Assembly: GCA_013152195.1 (NCBI GenBank)
Contig: JAADGU010000011.1
Coordinates: 1-35,991 of the forward strand
Reading direction: 5' to 3'
Source: Nitrospirota bacterium
Lineage (GTDB): Bacteria; Nitrospirota; Thermodesulfovibrionia; Thermodesulfovibrionales; JdFR-85
DNA: 35,991 nucleotides
Positions 28,997 to 35,991 of the stretch are shown here, in pieces. Numbering within the stretch: position 1 is the first letter of the stretch; each line of letters opens with the position of its first letter. The position numbers and the translations under genes are program-made. The notes under the pieces are model-generated. The model was given only the letters and a program-made list of their open reading frames with translations, searched no databases and was not told the DNA's origin.

Positions 28997-29269
28997 CTAC
29001 TTTCTTAATCCTAAGCGCTCAATGAGCTTCTCATACCGCTGTTTGTCGCTGGTTTTCAGGTAGTTAAGGAGTTTTCTCCTCTGGGATACCAGCTTCAGTA
29101 ATCCCCGCCTTGAATGATGGTCCTTTTTATGGACCTTGAAATGCTCTGTGAGATAAGTTATTCTCTCTGTAAGCAAGGCTACCTGAACCTCCGGTGAACC
29201 AGTATCCTTTGCGTGTACCTTGAATGCTTCGATAATGCCGTCTTTTTTCTCTTTTGTGAGAGGCACCAT
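28997..29269 (-). CDS. rpsO: 30S ribosomal protein S15
   Basis: [51 protein letters not shown]. Confidence 0.97.
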   Translation of the reverse strand: MVPLTKEKKDGIIEAFKVHAKDTGSPEVQVALLTERITYLTEHFKVHKKDHHSRRGLLKLVSQRRKLLNYLKTSDKQRYEKLIERLGLRK

Positions 29270-29427
29270 ATCACCCCTTTCTTTAAATTATTAGAGAGCC
29301 GTGCACAAATTGTGAACAGAATAATTGTGTGACGGTCTCTTTATTGATTTTATTAACCTGAGTTAAAATAGTCTGCCTTAAAGGATAGCATAGTAGCTAT
29401 TGAGATGTAAAGGATATCAGGGGCGTC

Positions 29428-31401
29428 CTAAACCCTGTTCCTCACAAGCTCCTCTACAACAGAAGGATCAGCAAGTGTTGAGATATCACCAAGGTCCCCG
29501 GTCTCTCCGCCTGCAATCTTTCTGAGTATCCTCCTCATTATCTTGCCGCTGCGGGTCTTTGGCAATCCCGGGGTGAACTGTATCCTGTCCGGTTTTGCTA
29601 TTGGACCGATCAGCTTTCTTACATGATTCTTGAGTGATTCCTCAAGTGCCTTATCGGACTGGACCCCTTCCTGCAGCACAACAAAGGCATATATTCCCTC
29701 CCCCTTTATTTCATGGGGATAACCAACCACTGCAGCTTCTGCCACTTTTTCATGGCTTACAAGGGCTGACTCGACCTCTGCAGTCCCTATCCTGTGGCCT
29801 GAGACGTTCAGGACGTCATCTATCCTGCCCATCAGCCAGAAATCTCCGTCTTCGTCAATCCTTGCCCCATCTCCTGTAAAGTATCTGCCGGGGAACCTGC
29901 TGAAATAAACCTCTTTGAATCTTTTTCCATCAATATCTCCGAACATACCCCTTAATATGCCGGGCCAGGGTTTTTCAATGACAAGATATCCGCCTTCGTT
30001 TGTCTCGGCAGGTGTACCATCTTCTTTAAGTATATTCGGCACCACTCCGGGGAAGGGCCTGTTTGCAGAGCCGGGTTTCAGTGTCATGGCTCCCGGCAGG
30101 GGTGTTATGAGAATTCCGCCTGTTTCTGTCTGCCACCAAGTGTCCACAATGGGAAGCTTCTCCTTCCCCACATGGGTGTGATACCACATCCATGCCTCGG
30201 GATTTATCGGCTCTCCAACTGTACCAAGGAGCCTGAGGCTTGAGAGGTCATGCTGGTGTACCCACTGCTCTCCCTCCCTCATCAACGCCCTTATTACAGT
30301 GGGCGCAGTGTAGATTATGTTAACCTGGTGTTTATCAACTATATCCCAGAATCTGCCCGGGTCAGGATAGTTTGGCACTCCTTCGAACATAAGAGATGTA
30401 GCCCCGGCAGAGAGGGGGCCATAGACAATGTAGCTGTGGCCTGTTATCCATCCAATGTCTGCTGTGCAGAAATGAATGTCTTCATCGTGATAATCAAAGA
30501 TCCATTTGAAGGTGAGGTTTGTATATAAAAGGTAGCCGCCTGTTGTATGCAGGACCCCTTTTGGTTTTCCTGTTGACCCGGATGTGTAGAGTATAAAGAG
30601 GGGGTCCTCGGCATCCATCTGCTCGGGTTCACAGTAGTTGGAGATATCCTTTGCTGCCATTTCTTCATGCCACCAGTAGTCCCTTCCGGCCTCCATGCTC
30701 ACATCCCCGGATGACCTCCTGACAACTATTGTCTTTTCTACAGTTGGACAGTCAATCAATGCCTCATCAGCATTTGCCTTCAGTGGCACCTTTTTCCCGG
30801 CCCTTATTCCCTCGTCTGCAGTGATGACGAGCTTTGCCTCACAGTCGTTTATCCTGTCCCTGAGAGATTTGGATGAGAAGCCGCCAAAGACGATACTGTG
30901 AATAGCCCCGATTCTTGCGCAGGCAAGCATGGCTATTGCCAGCTCGGGAACCATGGAGAGGTAGATCGTCACCCTGTCGCCCCTGCCGATTCCGTGTTTT
31001 TTCAGGACATTGGCGAACCTGTTGACTTCATGGTAAAGCTGCTGGTACGTGTAGGTCCTGTAATGGCCTTCATCCGACTCCCAGATTATGGCTGCCTTAT
31101 TCCTCAAAGGGGTGCTGATGTACCTGTCAAGACAGTTGTATGAGGCATTCAGTTTTCCGCCGGCAAACCATTTTACAAAGGGTTTCTCAAAGTCATACTC
31201 AAGCACCCTGTCCCATTTTTTGAACCAGGAGAGATTTTTCTCTGCCATCTCTGCCCAGAATCCCTCGGGGTCTTCCACAGAGCGGCGATAGATAGCCTCA
31301 TATTCAGCCATGTTCTTGATATGGGCCTTACGTGAAAACTCCTCAGATGGTGGAAAAGTCCTCTGTTCATCAAGTAAGACAGAAATCCCCTTTTCTGACA
31401 T
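29428..31401 (-). CDS. acs: acetyl-CoA synthetase
   Basis: [84 protein letters not shown]. Confidence 0.97.
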   Translation of the reverse strand: MSEKGISVLLDEQRTFPPSEEFSRKAHIKNMAEYEAIYRRSVEDPEGFWAEMAEKNLSWFKKWDRVLEYDFEKPFVKWFAGGKLNASYNCLDRYISTPLRNKAAIIWESDEGHYRTYTYQQLYHEVNRFANVLKKHGIGRGDRVTIYLSMVPELAIAMLACARIGAIHSIVFGGFSSKSLRDRINDCEAKLVITADEGIRAGKKVPLKANADEALIDCPTVEKTIVVRRSSGDVSMEAGRDYWWHEEMAAKDISNYCEPEQMDAEDPLFILYTSGSTGKPKGVLHTTGGYLLYTNLTFKWIFDYHDEDIHFCTADIGWITGHSYIVYGPLSAGATSLMFEGVPNYPDPGRFWDIVDKHQVNIIYTAPTVIRALMREGEQWVHQHDLSSLRLLGTVGEPINPEAWMWYHTHVGKEKLPIVDTWWQTETGGILITPLPGAMTLKPGSANRPFPGVVPNILKEDGTPAETNEGGYLVIEKPWPGILRGMFGDIDGKRFKEVYFSRFPGRYFTGDGARIDEDGDFWLMGRIDDVLNVSGHRIGTAEVESALVSHEKVAEAAVVGYPHEIKGEGIYAFVVLQEGVQSDKALEESLKNHVRKLIGPIAKPDRIQFTPGLPKTRSGKIMRRILRKIAGGETGDLGDISTLADPSVVEELVRNRV

Positions 31402-31728
31402 CGTGACCTCCTTGTTTAGTAAATCAGAGATATACTTTTTAATACTTTAGCAGAAATTACCGTTTGGTTCCTCTATTTTATAGGATGGATTTGTTTTTTT
31501 TCTCATTTTTTTGTTTTTTGTGATAAAATTTTTCTGTAGTACCGGTTCCAATAACCCTGCATATCTTGATTCGGGTTATAGAAAGGTATAACAGTCTGTG
31601 ATATAATCGAATTATGCGGTATGAGAGTCTTCTCCTGAGGGGGCACAGGGGGAAGGAGATTTCACTCGTGGTCATCTGTGAATGCGGTTAAAAAACAAGG
31701 AGCTTGCACGAGATCCTGGGGGGGTAGA

Positions 31729-32853
31729 GTGAACAGTGGTTTGAATCACAGGAAAAAAGGCTTCAGAATTCTCATTGTCGATAGTGATGAAGAAGATATA
31801 AAACTCTTGAGGTCATTTTGTGAAGATCATGGGTATGAAACAATTGTAGCCAGAAATAGCCATGAGGCCGTGGAGCAGACTCTTCAGCACTTACCAGACC
31901 TTATACTTATGGATGAGATGATGCCTGAAATGAAAGGGATTGAGATTGCGGAGAGACTCAAATCCCATGAGCTTACCGGGCATATCCCTATTGTTATACT
32001 CTCAACCCCTGATTCATCACTGGAACGCAGTGCAGGTATTGCCAGAGGTGTTGATGACTTTCTTTTAAAACCCGTCGATTCAGTTGAATTTACCCTGAGA
32101 GTGAAGAATCTGTTGAAGCTCAAGGAGTGCCGTGATTTCTTAAGACAGCATAAGCGGATACTTGAGGACCAGGTGGCAGAGAAGATAAAGGCTTTTGAGG
32201 GGGCGTTTGAGAGACTTGAAAAGGTATACAGGAGGATCAGGACAGGGTATGCTGAGACAGTTTTCAGGCTCACCCTTGCCTCTGAGTACAAGGATGAAGA
32301 CTCAGGAGCGCATATAAAAAGGATCAGTTTGTATACAAAGGTGCTTGCATCTGCTCTGGGTATGAGCAAGGAGTATATAGAGACTATTTATTATGCTTCA
32401 CCAATGCATGACATAGGGAAAGTGGGGATTCCCGAGAGAGTTCTTCTCAAAAAGGGAGGCCTCACTCCTGAAGAATGGGAGATCGTAAAGACCCACACCA
32501 CTATTGGAGCGCAGATTCTCAGGAATTCAAACTCCCCTTACCTGAGGATGGCTGAGGAGATTGCCCTTACCCATCACGAAAGATGGGACGGGAGCGGTTA
32601 TCCAAAAGGGCTTAAAGGTGAGAAGATTCCGGTATCAGGAAGGATAATGAACATCGTGGACCAGTATGATGCATTGAGGAGCAGAAGACCCTACAAGCCG
32701 GTAATGGACCATGAGAGCGTTGTCAATATCCTTACTGCCGGGGATGTCAAAAGCATGCCGAAACATTTTGATCCACAGGTTTTTGAGGCCTTCATGAGGT
32801 CATCCGAGATGTTCAGGGAGATTTATGAGGCACGCAGGGATGATCTTGGCTGA
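31729..32853 (+). CDS. response regulator with HD-GYP domain (candidate c-di-GMP phosphodiesterase)
   Basis: REC: ILIVDSDEEDIKLL, LILMDEMMPEMKGIE. HD-GYP: SPMHDIGKVGIP, HHERWDGSGYPKGLKGEKIP. Start GTG 31729 after a G-rich SD; track start 31678. Confidence 0.92.
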   Translation: MNSGLNHRKKGFRILIVDSDEEDIKLLRSFCEDHGYETIVARNSHEAVEQTLQHLPDLILMDEMMPEMKGIEIAERLKSHELTGHIPIVILSTPDSSLERSAGIARGVDDFLLKPVDSVEFTLRVKNLLKLKECRDFLRQHKRILEDQVAEKIKAFEGAFERLEKVYRRIRTGYAETVFRLTLASEYKDEDSGAHIKRISLYTKVLASALGMSKEYIETIYYASPMHDIGKVGIPERVLLKKGGLTPEEWEIVKTHTTIGAQILRNSNSPYLRMAEEIALTHHERWDGSGYPKGLKGEKIPVSGRIMNIVDQYDALRSRRPYKPVMDHESVVNILTAGDVKSMPKHFDPQVFEAFMRSSEMFREIYEARRDDLG

Positions 32854-32855
32854 AA

Positions 32856-32889
32856 AACAGGAGACATGAACCGGCTGTCTCCATGTTTA
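32856..32889. other. hairpin after the HD-GYP gene
   Basis: AACAGGAGACA...TGTCTCCATGTT arms (7-bp GGAGACA/TGTCTCC core); weak T-tract. Confidence 0.4.
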
Positions 32890-32936
32890 TGATATAAATC
32901 ATGGGTCTTTCCCGGATATCATGGTATAATCAGACT

Positions 32937-33191
32937 ATGAGTAACTTTAATGAAGGATGTCCCGGCAGCGTAGAGATAAAGAGCCCGTTTCCCGAGGAGA
33001 TAATCTGCCTCTTTTGCGGCAGTACGGTCGAAATATGGTCGGACGAGACCGAGGCTGTATGTGGTAAGTGCGGGAAAGTTGTTACAAGGGATATGAGGCA
33101 AACATGTCTTGACTGGTGTCCTGCTGCGAAGGAGTGTGTAGGGGCTGAAAAGTACGAACGGCTCATGAAAAAGAAGAAGAAAGGCGAGTAA
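32937..33191 (+). CDS. small Cys-rich (zinc-ribbon-like) protein
   Basis: MSNFNEGCPGSVEIKSPFPEEIICLFCGSTVEIWSDETEAVCGKCGKVVTRDMRQTCLDWCPAAKECVGAEKYERL: CX2C, CX2C, CX3C, CX5C. Internal ATG 32937 (track start 32901). Confidence 0.7.
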   Translation: MSNFNEGCPGSVEIKSPFPEEIICLFCGSTVEIWSDETEAVCGKCGKVVTRDMRQTCLDWCPAAKECVGAEKYERLMKKKKKGE

Positions 33192-33222
33192 CTCCTCCAT
33201 TGTATAGACATATGTTCCTGTT

Positions 33223-33822
33223 TCAGGACCTTTCTTTTAACTCTTTTATCGCCTGTTTTACCTCCTGGGTGTCAGGGACATCAGGAGCGAGTTTGAGGTA
33301 TGTCTCAAACTCGGTGATTGCCTCCTCTGTCATGCCCAGATCATAAGCCAGCACAATACCGAGATTTCTGTGTGCATAAACGTTTTTGGGGTCATAACTC
33401 AATGCCTTTCTGTATTCCCCGGCAGCCCTCTCAGGGTCTCCCGAGTTTCTGTAGCATGTGCCCAGGTCTACCCTTACGTCTACATTCTCAGGGTTTATCT
33501 CGAGTATTTTTTCATAAACATCTATTGCTTCCCTGAACCTGCCTGTATCCATAAGGATGTTTCCAAGTTCGATCCGGACATTAAGGTCAGCAGGTTCTTT
33601 CCTTACGATCTCCCTCAGCCTTTTTATATCAGAGTCAACACTGACGGGTGAATGACTGAGCCCTTCCAGTGGAGGAATCTCTTTAGGTGTGTCAGACTTT
33701 TCCTTACAGGAAGATATAAACAGTATGATGACAAGGATGACTAAGAGAGGGAAACCCTTATGGCGCAAACATCCTTGTGCAGAAAATGGAACAGCAGGAT
33801 TTATCAGACCACTTTTACACAT
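33223..33822 (-). CDS. TPR-repeat lipoprotein
   Basis: Signal segment LLVILVIILFISSC (lipobox-like) followed by TPR motifs (GRFREAIDVYEKILEINPENVDVRVDLGTCYRNSGDPERAAGEYRKAL). Confidence 0.8.
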   Translation of the reverse strand: MCKSGLINPAVPFSAQGCLRHKGFPLLVILVIILFISSCKEKSDTPKEIPPLEGLSHSPVSVDSDIKRLREIVRKEPADLNVRIELGNILMDTGRFREAIDVYEKILEINPENVDVRVDLGTCYRNSGDPERAAGEYRKALSYDPKNVYAHRNLGIVLAYDLGMTEEAITEFETYLKLAPDVPDTQEVKQAIKELKERS

Positions 33823-33981
33823 TGGCAGAATATTATAACACAGTAAATTGTATTACGGCTATTTAACCGGATTCCTCAAACCTCCGGCCGGGAGTTTTCT
33901 TTATTTTTATTTTGTTTCGGGGTATAATTGTTATATACAGCAGTTTCTTCGGGGGTAAGTCTTGATTCAGGGGGGAGAAAG

Positions 33982-34737
33982 ATGAATCCGTGTTTTACAC
34001 GCTGCTTATCCAGGGAAGATGCCGTTTATCTTCTTGAGCTGATCCACGAGAGTCTTTCCTGTAATACAAAAGAGGAACTGGCGGAACTAATGAAGAAACT
34101 GGGAGACCTGGTTCCATACGACTTTGCCATTTGCCTGCTTGGTAAAAAGGAGGTTGGCGGTATGGTAAAGATATATAATCCTGTAAACATAAACTATCCT
34201 GCTGAATGGATTGAGCTTTACTTTGAGAGAAATTTTCAGGAGATTGATCCTGTTGCCAAAGAGAACTTTACCCATTTCAGGTTGCAGAGATGGTCTGATA
34301 CGTATAGACTAACTGGCCCTCCTCCGGAATTCCTCTCACTTGCTGAGGATTTTGGACTTGATGAGGGCTATACACACGGGGCGAGGAATTTCAATGCAAC
34401 CAAGGGAAGTCTGTTTTCTCTATCCGGCAGATCAATAGAACATAACAATCGCACTGATGCTATATTAGAACTTATTGTGCCACACTTTCATCAGGTTCTC
34501 GTACGTATTGTAGCCCAGGATGAGAGAAAGAACAGGATTGCTCTTTCTCCAAGAGAAAGAGAAGTGCTCAGCTGGATAAAAGAGGGGAAAAGCACGTGGG
34601 AGATATCAATAATTCTTGGTGTGAGTGAACGAACAGTAAAGTTTCATGTCTGTAATGTCATGCGAAAGCTCGATGCTGTGACCAGGACGCATGCTGTTGC
34701 CATTGCAATTGAGCAACGGTTGATTGATATTGAGTGA
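33982..34737 (+). CDS. LuxR-family quorum-sensing regulator (autoinducer-binding + LuxR HTH)
   Basis: EWIELYFERNFQEIDPVAKENFTHFRLQRWSD and FGLDEGYTHG supply the W/Y/D/P/W/G pocket residues; HTH LSPREREVLSWIKEGKSTWEISIILGVSERTVKFHVCNVMRKL. SD GGGGGGAG before ATG 33982. Confidence 0.92.
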   Translation: MNPCFTRCLSREDAVYLLELIHESLSCNTKEELAELMKKLGDLVPYDFAICLLGKKEVGGMVKIYNPVNINYPAEWIELYFERNFQEIDPVAKENFTHFRLQRWSDTYRLTGPPPEFLSLAEDFGLDEGYTHGARNFNATKGSLFSLSGRSIEHNNRTDAILELIVPHFHQVLVRIVAQDERKNRIALSPREREVLSWIKEGKSTWEISIILGVSERTVKFHVCNVMRKLDAVTRTHAVAIAIEQRLIDIE

Positions 34738-35326
34738 ACCATCTCATCATTTCCGGCCGTTTTGCTGAACTCAGGATTTCAAATTCTCTCCAGTCCAATA
34801 CTACTGCCATGGCAGTAACACCGTCAGGCATTGCCTTTGGGCTGCCTATCAATTTGTATGGAAACCCCTTTGCACAAAATAGTCTGAAGACCTTCTCTTC
34901 TGTAACTGCATAAAGATATCGTATGCCATTCTTAATGCACCAGTGATAGATACCTTTAAAGAGAAATGTGCTGATGTCGTGGATTCCGTAATTGCCTTTA
35001 ACCTTGGCATTTCTGGCCTCAGGTGCTACGCAGAGTCTCGAGATTTCCGCCCTGTTGCTCTTCCTCTTGATCTTGTGATCAGGCCCAACGAGTGATAGAA
35101 ATTCCTTCTCCAGCATGAAAGGCTTTTCAGACGTTATTAGTCTGAGATATGCTAATAGCCTGTTCTCTCTGTCAAGTACACCAAAGAAGACTGCATGGTT
35201 ATCATATTCATCGATTTCCAGGAGCACTTCACTTTCACTTACCCACCTTAACTCCTGACAAAATATCCTGTATCGTAAGTGATGTGCCTGGATTTTCTCT
35301 CTCTCATATTCCAGGTTTTTGACAAT
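34658..35326 (-). CDS. LuxI-family autoinducer synthase; N-terminal extent unresolved (track start 35227, frame open to 35419)
   Basis: Read through upstream: LRYRIFCQELRWVSESEVLLEIDEYDNHAVFFGVLDRENRLLAYLRLITSEKPFMLEKEFLSLV...RAEISRLCV. All R/F/W/E/D/D/R/F/E/R family signature residues present. ATT at 35326 follows GAGGGGG. Confidence 0.8.
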   Translation of the reverse strand: MVKNLEYEREKIQAHHLRYRIFCQELRWVSESEVLLEIDEYDNHAVFFGVLDRENRLLAYLRLITSEKPFMLEKEFLSLVGPDHKIKRKSNRAEISRLCVAPEARNAKVKGNYGIHDISTFLFKGIYHWCIKNGIRYLYAVTEEKVFRLFCAKGFPYKLIGSPKAMPDGVTAMAVVLDWREFEILSSAKRPEMMRWFTQYQSTVAQLQWQQHASWSQHRAFA

Positions 35327-35445
35327 AATATCCCCCTCGCAGATTAGGATAAAAGAGTCAGCCGGGTTTCTGGTGTTGTTCCAGCTGTTGCTTTTAAACG
35401 GTAATATTTCTCCGCCCCCTCACCTTTATTGAGTATGAACGGGGG

Positions 35446-35485
35446 CATAAAAGTCACCTGTTCTTCTGGACAGGTGACTTTTATG
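35446..35485. promoter_or_regulatory. lux-box-like operator inside a perfect 16-bp inverted repeat
   Basis: CATAAAAGTCACCTGT-TCTTCTGG-ACAGGTGACTTTTATG. The core at 35456-35475, ACCTGT-N8-ACAGGT, matches the outer six bases of both halves of the V. fischeri lux box ACCTGTAGGATCGTACAGGT. Confidence 0.75.
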
Positions 35486-35534
35486 GTAAAACGTGGTACA
35501 TCTATAGGTAGAGCTGCAAAAGGGGGGCAAGAGT

Positions 35535-35991
35535 ATGGGGGAAGAGTTTTCTATATCGAAATCTGCAGTTATTGATGCGAGCACAGGTTCGGTTTGGAGG
35601 GTTGTGGCAGATCCATTAAATGCGGCTATTTATCTTGATTCTGTAATCAATGTTAGAAGAGTAGAGGGTAATCTATACCTGCTGAGAGAAGTTGTTGCCC
35701 CTGAAAGAGAGGGTAACTTGACAATGAGTGAATGTCTGATGGAGGTGATCGAGTATGAAGAGAAGAAGAGCCTGATGTTCCGTGTTTATCTTGACTCTGT
35801 CAGACGAAAGGAGTTTGGTTTCCGGCTGGAGCCAAGGGGGAGAGAAAAGACAAAGATTACCTGCCTGGTTAAAAGGAACTTTGTGAGCGCAAGGAACGGA
35901 GAGATCGGTAGGGAAATTAATTCAATAATAAATAAAATTGCACGGATGGCGATGAAAAGGCCATCCACCCGCAGGATTTCAAAATTTGAAG
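35535..35991 (+). CDS. SRPBCC/START-like fold protein, 3' truncated by window end
   Basis: Absent from the ORF track. Open from ATG 35535 to window end: MGEEFSISKSAVIDASTGSVWRVVADPLNAAIYLDSVINVRRVEGNLYLLREVVAPEREGNLTMSECLMEVIEYEEKKSLMFRVYLD. SD AGGGGGG seven bases upstream. Confidence 0.65.
   Translation, partial: MGEEFSISKSAVIDASTGSVWRVVADPLNAAIYLDSVINVRRVEGNLYLLREVVAPEREGNLTMSECLMEVIEYEEKKSLMFRVYLDSVRRKEFGFRLEPRGREKTKITCLVKRNFVSARNGEIGREINSIINKIARMAMKRPSTRRISKFE

Noticed and set aside
29296-29320. GTGCACAAATTGTGAAC partial palindrome upstream of rpsO
   Set aside because: Short and imperfect; no clear operator family match and close to chance expectation.
33885-33910. CTCCGGCCGGGAG hairpin plus T-rich run before luxR as a terminator or riboswitch
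   Set aside because: Stem is only about 4 bp and no plus-strand transcript is expected to end there; insufficient support.
35353-35448. 32-codon minus-strand ORF (MPPFILNKGEGAEKYYRLKATAGTTPETRLTLLS) as a luxI leader peptide
   Set aside because: It has an SD-like AGGTGA, but that lies inside the lux-box dyad and the ATG would lie upstream of the TSS expected for a LuxR-type promoter. Kept only as one possibility under the luxI start-site finding.
35786-35968. 60-aa minus-strand ORF at the window end
   Set aside because: Antisense to the better-supported open plus-strand SRPBCC-like frame with a good SD.

Overview
The window holds a bacterial chromosomal region, mostly housekeeping and motility genes. 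It has four parts. (1) The 3' end of carB, followed by an SAH/MTA-deaminase-type amidohydrolase. (2) A long minus-strand flagellar block. In transcription order it is NtrC-family regulator, TPR protein, PAS/histidine kinase split over two frames, second NtrC-family regulator, flgB-flgC-fliE-fliF-fliG-fliH-fliI-fliJ, MotE/MgtE_N-like, fliK, flgD, flgE. (3) A metabolic and translation part: Lrp-RAM-only protein, small Toprim protein, MscS-related TM-helix protein, GT2/GT81-like glycosyltransferase, greA-pyrK-pyrD-SAM hydrolase, M16 peptidase, pnp, rpsO, acs, REC/HD-GYP protein, Cys-rich mini-protein and TPR lipoprotein. (4) A right-end quorum-sensing locus. The most interesting signal is at the right end. 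A LuxR with every canonical AHL-pocket residue lies convergent to, and overlaps, a LuxI-family synthase whose N-terminus lies outside the called ORF and has no in-frame ATG/GTG/TTG. Between luxI and an uncalled divergent SRPBCC-like gene running off the window is a perfect 16-bp-arm dyad whose core, ACCTGT-N8-ACAGGT, has the architecture of the Vibrio fischeri lux box. Other notable signals are a compound 7-mer/8-mer satellite filling the mtaD/flgE intergenic region, a frame-split histidine kinase and a MITE-like element. Taxonomy and genome-wide distribution cannot be determined from the window alone.
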